From Mesostigma viride (Eukaryota; Streptophyta; Mesostigmatophyceae; Mesostigmatales; Mesostigmataceae), in the NCBI GenBank assembly GCA_009746045.1, contig RPFO01000076.1, positions 4,129,433 through 4,193,432 of the forward strand: a stretch of DNA of 64,000 nucleotides, in the 5' to 3' direction. The position numbers were made by a program, and so were the translations under genes. Position 1 is the stretch's first letter. Each line of letters opens with the position of its first letter. This document shows positions 18,499 to 28,443 of the stretch, piece after piece. Under the pieces are notes generated by a model, which was not told the DNA's origin, ran no database searches, and worked only from the letters and a program-made list of their open reading frames with translations.

Positions 18499-19104
18499 GG
18501 TGAAATAGTGCCGGAACCTTTTTTGCCGTTGGGGCAAATCGGTCCGGAACACTATTTTGCCCGGATTCACCACTTCCGAGCACCCAAGTTAATTCGGCCG
18601 TGAACTACACGCGGAATAGATGCCGGCGAGTGGTTTTCGCCGGATAAATAGTGACGGACCTAATTGCCAAGTGGCAAAAAGGTTCCGTCACTATTTATAA
18701 TAACTAAGACCTCGTAAGTCGGGGGTTCGAATCCCTGTGGTGACACGGGTATTTCCGAATACCGGAATTGATACCAGAAGGCCAAACGAAAGTGCCAGAA
18801 GGGAAAATATGCCCGGTTGGAATATCGTTAAGGCGAGATTCGGTACTGCAGTAGGCATCAGCGGTATGATAGATATCGACCCCCACACTACGACGTTTTA
18901 GTTATTATAAATAGTGACGGAACCTTTTTGCCACTTGGCAATTAGGTCCGTCACTATTTATCCGGCGAAAACCACTCGCCGGCATCAATTCCGCGTGTAG
19001 TTCACGTGAACTTAACGCGGAATAGATGCCGGCGAGTGGTTTTCGCCGGATAAATAGTGACGGACCTAATTGCCAAGTGGCAAAAAGGTTCCATCACTAT
19101 TTAT
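18499..19104. repeat. Cluster of hairpin-forming MITE-like repeats
   Basis: Three close copies of a foldback unit of about 55 bp, AATAGTGACGGA..TCCGTCACTATT with inner TTGCCAAGTGGCAA, at about 18644-18700 (+), 18905-18960 (inverted) and 19049-19104 (+). A diverged fourth lies at about 18499-18572. Each intact unit adjoins a GCCGGCGAGTGGTTTTCGCCGG hairpin. Copies in opposite orientation also pair with each other, making a large palindrome with a spacer at about 18715-18900. No ORF. Confidence 0.85.
18687..18744 (+). tRNA. Possible degenerate tRNA-like relic (anticodon loop CGT, D-arm missing)
   Basis: A strong T-arm-like GGGGGTTCGAATCCCTG (from 18721) is followed by TGGTGAC, which pairs over 7 positions (one G-U) with GTCACTA at 18687. 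A loop CTCGTAA could hold anticodon CGT (Thr). The span is only 58 nt, has no D-arm, and its 5' half is MITE sequence. It is a relic or coincidence, not a credible functional tRNA. Confidence 0.25.
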
Positions 19105-19158
19105 AATAACTTGTCCCAGTTGCCCATATGCTGGGTCAATAGCGGTCGCGGCTGCTGC

Positions 19159-19191
<33 letters not shown>

Positions 19192-19556
19192 TGTTGCTGT
19201 TGCTGCTGCTGCTGCGGCCGCGTCTGTCGTGACAACGTCGATTGCTGAGACTGAGGCTGTCGCTGCGGCGACTGCTGAGACTGATGCTGTCGCTGCGGCG
19301 ACTGCGGTTGCTGATCAAACCCTAGGGCAGCTTGCTCTAGCTGCGACTCCAGGGTCGCCTGCCGTTCCGCGGTAACCCTAGCGGCTGCATCGGATCGCCG
19401 GGAGCCTCGGGAGCCCCTACTGGACTTGCTAGATCTTCTGGAACCCTGGCTGGACTTGCTCGCCACTTCCTGCTGTTCTTCCCTAACGTCCTTTGGGGAC
19501 AGCCTAGGGTCCTTTGGGGACCGTGTGCCACCTGTACCTCTCTTCTTATGGGGCAT
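19101..19556 (-). CDS. Glutamine-rich ORF, possibly gypsy B gag N-terminus
   Basis: 151 codons from ATG (MPHKKRGTGG): a basic Ser/Arg-rich start, then Q/S-rich sequence and a run of about 20 glutamines encoded by a CAG array (19151-19215 on the plus strand as CTG). It ends at the border of the hairpin cluster. The strand and position between the RNase H1-N-like ORF and gag fit an upstream gag segment cut off by the MITE cluster. No domain beyond low complexity; it could also be a spurious ORF from the microsatellite. Confidence 0.4.
19151..19215 (+). repeat. CTG/CAG microsatellite
   Basis: About 20 CTG units with a few TTG interruptions. On the minus strand it encodes the polyglutamine run of the ORF at 19101-19556. 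Confidence 0.95.
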
Positions 19557-19765
19557 TTGGGCCCACGTACCTCACCAGCACCGTACTAGGTGTACACAAT
19601 ACCTCCCCAAACACAAGCAAGCACGAGAGAAAAGAGGCAGCCACAACTAATGCTTCTAACTAATGGTACTAAATTAATTAATGATACTAATATTATCTAC
19701 TAACTCTTGTATCTAGGCTATTGGCAGTCTCACTCTATACTAGTATCTAGTAGTGGTAGTAGTAC

Positions 19766-20095
19766 TTATGCACTAGCAACTGGGCCCAGGTGAAGCTGCT
19801 CCAGTGCATGCAACACATCCTGTGCAGGTATCTGGGTGCCACGCCTAGTCTGGTGCAGCCCTTCTGGGAGGGGCATATTATCCCTAATAAACTGATCTGC
19901 CTCAGCTAATGTATTAAATCCCTGCCATCTAGCTAACGACGTTGGGTGTAAGACTTTATCCTTAATATGATTGCTACACGCAGCCCAACTATAAAAAATG
20001 CCTGGTTGGCCTGTGGCCCCGTCGTGTGCTACTGCATAGTATAGGTATTGGGATCTACTACCTCCTTCTATACCTCCGTCTATATCCTCCTTCAT
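19766..20095 (-). CDS. Small protein with RNase H1 N-terminal (viroplasmin/Cauli_VI-like) domain
   Basis: 109 codons. Residues about 17-75 read YYAVAHDG..PGIFYSWAAC, a basic/hydrophobic helix, then ARWQGFNTLAEADQFI. This follows the pattern of the RNase H1 hybrid-binding domain (YYAV..G..PGIY.SW..C..V...A.FK.F.T..EA..F). In known proteins this small fold binds RNA/DNA hybrids or dsRNA and precedes an RNase H; here no catalytic RNase H follows in frame. It lies upstream of gypsy B gag on the same strand and might be an accessory ORF of that element or a fragment of another one. Recognition rests on motif reading only. Confidence 0.6.
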   Translation of the reverse strand: MKEDIDGGIEGGSRSQYLYYAVAHDGATGQPGIFYSWAACSNHIKDKVLHPTSLARWQGFNTLAEADQFIRDNMPLPEGLHQTRRGTQIPAQDVLHALEQLHLGPVASA

Positions 20096-20992
20096 TATTA
20101 CGTCTGCTGCGGGAGGTTCCCATGAACTACCGATTAGGTATAAAGCAATATCACACGGTATTCAAGCATGCAATGCAGGAAGGGGAAAGAAAGGGAGGAA
20201 AGCCCACCCAGGATACCTCTACGTGCAGGTGACGTGCTCACAGCGAGAGAGAAACACTAGGCAGAAACGAAACGTTCACAAACAGTACGAAAGACGTTGA
20301 GGTCCAGCCACCGGCAACACAGTTAGGCAACGGCCAGCCGGTGACTACCCTCGAGCCGTAGGCAGCGTTGCCCTTTGGGGGTCCACCCACGGCTCGATCC
20401 AGTGTTTCTCCAGTGGAATCTAATCAGATGGGATCAGATTCTGAATGGATTTTATCCAGTGTAAGCTAAACACGGCTTTGGGCCGCCCTGTAAAACCACC
20501 CTAACCTAACCTCCGATAACCAGTGTAACGAACCCATCCGGGTCGTGCGAAAGATCCTATTGTTAAGGTAGGTTATCACCGGTTTCTTGGCTAACCACGA
20601 CCACTCTTTGGGAGTGGGATTAACGGAACAGGCGTGGCTTTAGGCCTGTTACGGCTCGCGGTGATTAATATTGCATTAATCTACACAATCCACATTTAGG
20701 ATGGAGCTACCAAATGCAGTTGGAATTTATGCCCCAGGTTCAGACAGGTGATAACACACACTTTATTCCGAACCAAGAGGACGAGACTCTCGTCCTCGGA
20801 CCAATTTCACCTAGGTCTGCCACCAAGCTGGCAAGAGGCGCCGACATGGCGCCGACCTTCCAGAGAACTCCGAAACATGCAGTCCACACAAGATCCTCGG
20901 GTCGACATCGACCCTCACCTACAGAATCCACGCATGAATACAAGATCTTAACCGGCTGTAAAGTACGCAGCGCGGCGCGACTGCGCCGGCCC
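20096..20992. other. No gene recognised; possible old LTR or leader sequence
   Basis: No domain-bearing ORF. A short segment around 20520-20555 resembles 13575-13625, so it may be LTR-related sequence of gypsy B. Not demonstrated. Confidence 0.35.
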
Positions 20993-22699
20993 CTAGCCCC
21001 TAAATGGTCTGGCTGCCGATTTTCCGCCTAAAACTGAGTTACAGCCGACACGTCGGCCCCTTCTCGGGGGACCAAATGCCGCGAAAACTATTGAGAATTA
21101 GGAAAAGTTTAGCTGAGAAGATCGAAAGTTTATAATTTTCCTCACAGCATGGTACTAGGGTTTGCATACTTCTGACAAAGTTATAGAGGTGTTCTGGTCG
21201 GTCAAAGTACAAGGGGTCAGGGTACTTTTTCGCGTACAACGTGCATTCCGGAAAACGACGACCTGGCCATGGCGGCTTGCGCCCACGCATGGCATTTACG
21301 TTTTCGTTCGAATTTTCTGACCAAACTCAGGAAATTGATTTTATACGTCCTAAAGATGATACAGGCCAATTTTTGGTTCGCGGGAATGCCATTTGATAGG
21401 TTTCGGCAGCGTTCTTGCTGGAAAAAACTGCGATCAGGCCGGACGATAGAAACGTTGACAGCAATACCTTTCCGGCGTATTTTAAAGGATATATTGGTTT
21501 CTTTGTACTTTTTATGATACATAGTAGTCGTAAACGTGCAAGGGTAGCCAGAAATCGCCGAATCCAGCGACCATGCTGCACAACTTTGGTGTGCCGAAAT
21601 GCGCCATTTTGCGGCCACCGCCTGGGCCAAGGTAACGCCATCCATGCCTGGTAAAGCTTAAGCATCGTTTTCCTATCGATGTTTGACGTTTATATATACG
21701 TTCTAGCTTGTGTAGCACATTCTTTTTGCATTATTCATGCTCTTTCTTGACCCTGGCCTGGCCCCTTTCTAAAACACCCTTCTTAGATGCTTCCATCAGT
21801 CAGTTGACCTGCCACAGGGTGATGGTGATAAGTTTTAGAGGCTGTATGGGTTTGAATACCTCCATATATGTTTGTTATACATTTCCCACACACATATTGC
21901 ATGAGTGTGAGGCAGTTGGCTGGTCTCTGTGGCATCATCAAGCATGTAACCGGTGAGTAGAAGCTTCCCATTGTCAGCATGTGCCACCAGGTGTACTGGC
22001 CATCACCTGGCAAGCTATAGCAGCTTAGGCCTAGTTTATCCTTGCTAGGGCAAGCTGAAATAGGCTTAAAATCACTAGTTTGTTGGTGGCTGCCTCCTAG
22101 AATGCATGCCTTGCGTAGGGTATCCGTACCACGTTACCTACGTGCATGGACAAGGTGGCACCTGCACATAGGTGCCATGTAAGGGCAGTGTGATGATGCA
22201 GTTATGTTTCCCCATCATTGTGGAAGGGAAATGTATTGTGTGGCATGGTTGGGGGCCATATTAGTAGGTATTAGTAGGTAGTATGCCCACTCCTACCCCC
22301 TTGGTTGCTTTTTACCAACGGTACCCCTATGGGCTGTACTGGGTGTAACTGCTGGTATACCCACCCAAATGATGACCCCAATGGCTCAAACTGTTCAGCA
22401 ACTAATTTTTTATCATCCCTGAAGTGGTAGGTGCCTAGCTCTTACAACATAATTCAAAATGCACATTCTACCAAAAATGAAAACGCTCGTCTTGACCCCC
22501 CTGACTTTGACGGCAGTTATACATGGCCTAACCTGCATATATGTAAGGTTGTGATATACCAACCCGAAGGGCAACTCATGGACATGCTTGGCCCCCAAGG
22601 ACAGCCATTGGATATGGGTGGGTTGGATGGCATCTGGTTTGCAAAATTGTGAAGTTACAGCCGATGCATCGGCAGTATTTCTGCCCATTTAGGGGCTAG
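20993..22699. mobile_element. T2, non-autonomous TIR element (full copy)
   Basis: 1707 bp with 15-bp terminal inverted repeats, CTAGCCCCTAAATGG at 20993-21007 and its exact complement CCATTTAGGGGCTAG at 22685-22699. Inside, a GCCGATGCATCGGC palindrome lies near the right end. Collinear with T1 (1-1678). No transposase domain. If CTAG is a 4-bp target duplication, the TIR proper begins CCCCTAAATGG. Superfamily not assignable by eye. Confidence 0.8.
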
Positions 22700-23130
22700 A
22701 AGATCTCATACATCAACCTAGGCCCAAAATAACTAGTCCGAATCACACAAACTATCATAGTTCCATACAAAAGTCCTGACCAAGGGACAATTCCCAAATT
22801 ACGTCCCGAAATGAGTCCCAAAGTCCTACGGACTATGACAACAAGCCAAAATACATAATTTATTCCATTGTTGCGCCCGTTCCAAGGGTCGGGCACGCAA
22901 CACTACATCTGGCCATTGCTTGTTTTTTTTTTTATCTTTGCTTGCCGATAGAGTTACACAACGCCGCGTTACTTTGGTATGTAGAGCTAGAACGCTAGTA
23001 ACCCTGAATCTTGCCATTGAATCTTGCCTGGCAAGGTCAGTGTCGTGTTAAGTGATGTATCTGTATTTCTTACCGTTGCTTCAATGCATTCTCTGTGGTT
23101 GGTTCTTTCCTTGCCTGTTTCTTTTTGCAG
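22700..23130. other. No exon recognised upstream of the Tnp2 exon
   Basis: Includes the presumed end of an upstream intron: polypyrimidine-rich CTGTTTCTTTTTGCAG ends at 23130. Upstream exons of the transposase were not identified. Confidence 0.4.
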
Positions 23131-23856
23131 ACTGTCCGGCTGTACAACATGTAAAAAATCTTTACCCGCAGTTTCGTACTGAGCTGCGTAATCTTATATT
23201 CGGGATGGCGGTTGACGGAGTGTGTCCGCGTAGCTTTATGGGAAACTATTCTTGCTGGCTAGCTTTTATGGCTTGCTACAATTTACCTGAGTGGGTATTT
23301 GTCAACAAGAACTTCTCACCTATGGTTCTGCTGATAAGTGCCGCCAAGGGCAAGGCTCCAAAAAGAATGCAGGTGTACTGGGAGTTGGCGGTTGATGAGC
23401 TTGTGGCGATGTGGAATGGTTTTTATGTATGCGACATCGTGGATGACCATGGCGGCCATTTACAACCTGTGCGCCTGCAGGCGCTCCTACTGTGGGTAAT
23501 CCACGACTACACAGCTTTTGCAAAGTCACTAAACATCCCAGATGCTGGATACTGCGGCTGCATGTTACATGGGCCAGAATGGGAAGCAACTTTTTTTTCC
23601 AATGGGAAGCTTGTGTGCTTAGGGCACTCTACGCTTTTGAAGGAAGGTGACCCTGCGCGACCATCCGGGACTGGAGCTGCCCCTCCAGAAATGGATTATT
23701 ATGATGGGTACCTGAAATATTGTCGGGAAGAGTTGGGGGTGCAACCTGAAATATTCGGCAAGCTGCCGTACTGGACCAAGCTGTTAATTCGACATCTGGT
23801 GGATGAGTTTCACCTTGGCCCCAACTGCCTGCTCCGGATAGTCAACTGCACCAGCG
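23131..23856 (+). CDS. Tnp2-family (CACTA/EnSpm) transposase, exon
   Basis: CACTA transposases cut and paste DNA at terminal CACTA repeats. The exon starts after a strong 3' splice site (23130) and ends before GTAAGT (23857). The protein shows the Tnp2 signature in order: LIFGMAVDGVCP, NYSCW, YNLPEWVFVNKNFSPMVLL, KAPKRMQVYWELAVDELVAM, then QALLLWVIHDYTAFAKSL. This matches the plant family pattern DG..P, YSCWP, NLPP, LLIPGP, VYLQPLIEEL, ALLWTINDFPAYG. The Asp in MAVDG and in IHDY are candidate catalytic residues. Codon use and splice sites look normal, so this exon appears intact. Confidence 0.85.
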
Positions 23857-24017
23857 GTAAGTAGCACGCGACAGTGTTCTTTTTTTTTCTAGTGTGCAGT
23901 TTGTAAACTTTGTCATATGCAAGGGACAAATTTTTGTTACATGCTTATTGATTGATTATTGATTGTGCGTTTCGTTGATATTGTGTTGTCCTTTGTGGCC
24001 TTTTTTATTATGTGCAG
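23857..24017 (+). other. Spliceosomal intron in the Tnp2 gene
   Basis: 161 bp, GTAAGT..TTATGTGCAG. Removing it keeps the frame (..CTS-G-KAHTPAVRARL), joining two coding exons. It is T-rich near the 3' end. Confidence 0.8.
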
Positions 24018-24131
24018 GGAAAGCTCATACCCCTGCTGTTCGAGCAAGGCTGCAACAACTGGGCCTTAATCAGGAGCTCTGGGTTACCACGGAAGAGGTG
24101 GAGAAAGTGGCGAAGAACGGTGTCCGGACAA
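24018..24131 (+). CDS. Tnp2 transposase, second exon, cut by repeat R1
   Basis: Continues the transposase in phase (AHTPAVRARLQQLGLNQELW..EEVEKVAKNGVRT). Homology to unique sequence stops at about 24131, where the 291-bp repeat R1 begins; the frame runs on into R1 to an unrelated stop. The gene is therefore interrupted here or the exon ends just upstream. Confidence 0.6.
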
Positions 24132-24422
24132 TTTCTGAGCTATCTGCTCATTTTATAGTTATGTTGCGGCGGGCTCAAAGGGGGCCGATCTGCCGCCTGT
24201 AGCGTAGCTCTACCGTACGTCACCTACACCATGTTAGGTGCTTGTTGTTACTTAGGACTAGAGAGAGAAAGGGACCGGCGGTGCGCCGGTACTAGTGCCT
24301 ACTGGCAACCGTGCCCGCCCTTGATTGAGGGGGGCGCGGCGCCTTGAGACATGTGCTTTGTTTTCCATTTTCACACCGTACTTAGAGTGGTGTGGTGAAC
24401 GTAGGGAGGCCTTTTTGCAGCT
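24132..24422 (+). repeat. Repeat R, copy 1
   Basis: 291-bp unit starting TTTCTGAGCTATCTGCTC and ending CCTTTTTGCAGCT. Four copies exist: this one, 25968-26258 (same orientation), 28626-28916 and 30439-30732 (inverted). Copies 1 and 4 form the outer inverted pair of the complex. All copies break off at exactly the same bases. Confidence 0.92.
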
Positions 24423-25170
24423 TCGCAACTTGATCCCAGCATTTGCTGGCAAGGTCGGCTGGCCGCTATGGCGGCTGCGCTGAATGTAAGACGATGCTAT
24501 CGATCGGCCTCTCCGGGCGTGGAGAGGCCTGGAAAAAAAGTCTTTATGATCGCCACCTACCGTTACAGGCCACGGTAATGGTTGTTGGGTGGGGGGCTCT
24601 ACGATTTGAGTAAAAGGGTGTGATTTCCGGCGCTGGGCCCACTGACGATTCCCCTCTACCCCTGGGTGCGGCAAGCAGCTTCCTGACACTGGGGAAGCTG
24701 CGTTTTTAGTCGGACAACGTCAGGGAAGGAGCCATACAGGCCAGGGCCAGCGGCTACGGTGGAAAGAATAACAGGTGGAGGCGAATCTGCCTTAAACGTG
24801 GAGATGGCTAGCGCGGGGTGCCAGGGTAGCCCATAACTACCAGGAGCCTGACAGCGGACCCGATCTTTCGGCCTGTGGCCAGACGGGAGTTTCGGGGAGG
24901 ATGCGGGGCTGGAGCGAATCTTGGTGGGAGGAGCGCGCTCTTCATAATTGCCCAGTTTTTCAGCAAAGGCAGCGGCTGCCGTGGGTCGGGGGGGGTCCTG
25001 TCGGCATGGGGAGGTCGGCAGGCACTCTGTACCCTCTCGGCGCTCCGGCGAGCAGGCCCCTTCTGCCCTTGGCGATAAGGGAGAGGTGGGAAGCTGCGGA
25101 AAACCGTGGGTATTCATGCGCACTTACAAAAAATCTGGTTAAGAAATTCTACAGCGCCTGGCAAGCCTGG
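24423..25170. other. No gene; sequence between R1 and the left inverted-repeat arm
   Basis: Unique sequence with no recognised domain in any frame. It may be intronic with respect to the Tnp2 gene, or part of the inserted complex. Confidence 0.4.
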
Positions 25171-25181
25171 AAAAAAATTTT

Positions 25182-25278
25182 CCCCTCGCGGGGGGCGCGT
25201 GAAAGGCTCCGCTACGCCCGCCCAAAGGCGGCGGGCTCCGCTTTGCCTTTGCCGTTTTCACGCGCCCCCCACGAGGGG
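25182..25278. repeat. Small GC-rich foldback element (inverse copy at 29585-29689)
   Basis: About 100 bp with ends CCCCTCGCGGGGGGCGCGTG and the near complement CACGCGCCCCCCACGAGGGG, able to form a long hairpin. Confidence 0.8.
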
Positions 25279-25967
25279 GGGTGCGTGTGGAACCCGGCAG
25301 TGCGGTCCGGCTTTGTTTTAAGAAAATGCATTATATACCATAATAAAGCTCCACTCGGCTGCGGCTGCGCCAAGGCTCGTGATAATAAAGCTCGGATCGG
25401 CTGCGCCATGGCGATGGTGAGCCTTGGCGCTAGGAGGTCCGCAGCCATCATTATCACCACGATGGGGGGTAATGGAGCCAGTGGCAGTGGCTCTACCCTC
25501 GGGAAATCCCAGCGGCTTTGCCGGTGGGCTGGTGATGGTGGTTGGGTGAGCTGGAGACGTTCCCAGGTGGCATAAGTCCTAAAGCGGCAGCACTGGGATG
25601 CGCCCCTCTAAGAAGGGGAACGCATGTGGCTCCGCCCTGCGTCCGCCGGGAGACCGTAGCGGCCACACGGGGGCGGATAGGGGGGCATCATCATGCCAAC
25701 AAGAGCCCAGCATTCCAAGTGGTTGCGTTCCTACCACCAGGGCTGGAAACGGCCTGGGTGGCCAGAGATGGTGATGTGGGACAAGATTGGACCAAGGGGG
25801 CTTGTGCTGGGCCCCAGCATGGTGAACTGGCCTAACTTGACAATGACTTGTACAATGATTTTGAGGGTGTGGCTAGGCTCAACTGTTAAAGCCTGCACAC
25901 ACTTATTGTAATAAACTTGTTTCTCTGGTAGGAAGGCACTCCAATGGACCTTAGCTTCAGCACCTAT

Positions 25968-26258
25968 TTTCTGAGCTATCTGCTCATTTTATAGTTATGT
26001 TGCGGCGGGCTCAAAGGGGGCCGATCTGCCGCCTGTAGCGTAGCTCTACCGTACGTCACCTACACCATGTTAGGTGCTTGTTGTTACTTAGGACTAGAGA
26101 GAGAAAGGGACCGGCGGTGCGCCGGTACTAGTGCCTACTGGCAACCGTGCCCGCCCTTGATTGAGGGGGGCGCGGCGCCTTGAGACATGTGCTTTGTTTT
26201 CCATTTTCACACCGTACTTAGAGTGGTGTGGTGAACGTAGGGAGGCCTTTTTGCAGCT
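25968..26258 (+). repeat. Repeat R, copy 2
   Basis: 291 bp, same orientation as copy 1, flanked on both sides by direct copies of segment S. Confidence 0.92.
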
Positions 26259-26672
26259 CCCACCCACCCACCCTCGCTGCTGTTGGGGACAAGATTGGAC
26301 CAAGGGGGCATGTGCTGGGCCCCAGCATGGTGAACTGGCCTAACTTGACAATGACTTTTGAGGGTCTAATTTGACAATGATTTTGAGGGTGTGGCTAGGC
26401 TCAACTGTTAAAGCCTGCACACACTTATTGTAATAAACTTGTTTATCTGGTAGGAGGGCACTCCAATGGACCTTAGCTTCAGCACCTATTAACCCAAGCA
26501 TTAAAAAAATTCTCGACATCCACCATGTCAACACACGTCGGAGGAGAAAGCGGCCACCCGTGGTATGTCTGTGGATGTGTATATGCTTTTTTTATTGGAA
26601 TTGGTTTGGATGTTGTTTGTTGGTATTTTATATAAAGTGTTTCATGTTGTCATCTGCCAAGATTGCTTACAG

Positions 26673-28235
26673 AATCGGTTTTCTCTGAATATAGTTTAAT
26701 TAACGCATGCGGGAAAGATAAGGCCGCCATGCCTTGGCCTGGATGTGGAAGGCTGCCTGCGACATGGGCTGACTAATTCGATCTGTACAAAGGGTTTCCT
26801 GCTCGCCCGAATTTTCCTTGGATGACCCGGTTGTTTGTAAGGGTCGGTGGCGGTCCGAGAGAATTAATTGTAGGTTTTATACGACTTCACTTGCAAAGAT
26901 TCGTGTTTGCTTGCACCAGCTGAGGTTAGGTGGGGACCTGTAGGGTCGGCTGGTTGCTTACCGAATCTTTGGCTGATTTGGGTTATTTAGTGAGTCGTGA
27001 TTAATTATTGTATAGTGGATTCGGACCGGCCCAAGGGGTCGATGGGCGAGTTTTATGTTTGTCAGTCTTGGGAACCTTGTACAACTACCTGTACGGTTAA
27101 CGCACTAGCCTGGGGGTGCGTGGCCACGCTGTTTGTAGTGGCGTTTTCAGCACTGTTCAGGCCGGTGTGTGACGCATGCCGGTGTTAATTAATTTAGGAT
27201 GATGTCAGCTTGTGTGTCGGCGGGCCATGCCTTAAGCAAGCTAGGCAGGCAATGATCCGCAATTGTTTCTTTCACAATGGCGGCAATGGCCGCCTGTGCA
27301 AAATTGCACATTCTAGCGCGGGTTGCATCTGTCTTCTAGCCGAGGTAGATGGTGGCACAACCGCTAAGTTGTTCGACCAAGCATAGTATCGTTGGTCGTG
27401 CAACGGAAAGAAAATTTAAATTTACCCCCATGTCGTTTTCCCCGGCTGCGGGTCTTTTTGACATGGGCGAAGGATGGGGCGCTACTCCGGCGGTTGGGCA
27501 GCTTCGGCGGAGCTGTTTATAAGTTTCTAAAACAGCTCTAGTGTCACATCGCAGGCTTGCCACCTTGTGATGGTGCGTGGGACGTGACCTGGACTCAAAA
27601 GGTCCTGAACCAGGTTCCTGTCAGCAACGGCCTGTTTTTTTCATAAATTATTTTTTGTGGCGGCAGGTCAGTTGTCCAGCTGCCCCTGCCGAGGAGGGGT
27701 GGTTGGGGACAATAGGAGCCGCGCGAGAGTTGCGCTCCGAAGCTAGAAATTTCCCTATTGCGAGACTCGAGTTGGGGAGGGCGTCTCAGGGAGGCGAGGC
27801 TACGCCAGACCTTTGTCGTTCCTTTTGATCGTCTCAGCACCTGCTGCGCGGCTCAGTCTATTATGGTCTCGTAAAACCTCTTTCCTTTTTGGACGGTTCC
27901 GGAATTGCGAAATGCTGGCTCTTTTTGAGGGCTTGCTTTTGGGGTGGTCACCGGCTTGTGTTGCATTGAACCAGCGGGCCCCTGCGGGGGTTAATATAGC
28001 CTAGCGCGGGCTGAGTCGCCATTTAAGATGTTGCGACACGCTCTTTCGCGCACGGTGGTCATGAGTCTAATCGGCGCAATGGGGTTGGCGCCAGGGGGGG
28101 GTAATTGGGTGGAGGCTTCTTGCTTCCGCGTGCAGATTGAGAAACCTTAAGGCCACTGTTAACTGCTGCATTTGTGGCAGGGCTCCACTTATTGTATTCA
28201 ATCAAATGCTGGTCTTCTTGGGAGCTGAGTGATCT
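26673..28235 (+). repeat. V-W-X segment, first copy, with an 830-bp insertion
   Basis: V (26673-26875) recurs at 28236-28443; W (26876-27275) recurs at 30733-31137; X (28104-28235) recurs at 31146-31270. Between W and X an extra stretch (27276-28103) is present only here. The order indicates a tandem segmental duplication later broken by insertions. A 63-codon ORF in W (26997-27188) is duplicated at 30855-31046 but has no recognisable domain and no independent sign of being coding. Confidence 0.8.
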
Positions 28236-28443
28236 TAATCGGTTTTCTCTGAATATAGTTTAATTAACGCATGCGGGAAAGATAAGGCCGCCATGCCTTG
28301 GCCTGGATGTGGAAGGCTGCCTGCGACATGGGCTGACTAATTCGATCTGTACAAAGGGTTTCCTGCTCGCCCGAATTTTCCTTGGATGACCCGGTTGTTT
28401 ATAAGGGTCGGTGGCTGTTAATTAGTGGTACGAGAGAATTAAT
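28236..28443 (+). repeat. V segment, second copy
   Basis: Same sequence as 26673-26875 (CGGTTTTCTCTGAATATAGT onward), joined on its right to the inverted-repeat right arm instead of W. Confidence 0.85.

Larger units (their letters stand above)
25171..26490 (+). repeat. Left arm of a large inverted repeat
   Basis: About 1.3 kb, repeated in inverse orientation at 28440-29699. It contains in order a small foldback element (25182-25278), unique arm sequence, a segment S of about 180 bp (25788-25967), R copy 2 (25968-26258) and a second S (about 26284-26490). Arms differ by small indels and substitutions. Confidence 0.88.

Noticed and set aside
23052-23130. N-terminal hydrophobic segment of the Tnp2 ORF as a signal peptide
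   Set aside because: It is the translated 3' end of an intron; the exon starts after CTTTTTGCAG at 23130.
24258-24689. ORF family ending APPVPFSL shared by four loci
   Set aside because: It follows repeat R; the shared peptide is the antisense reading of a non-coding repeat.
26997-27188. 63-codon ORF present twice (also 30855-31046)
   Set aside because: Identical because segment W is duplicated; no motif and no independent evidence of coding.
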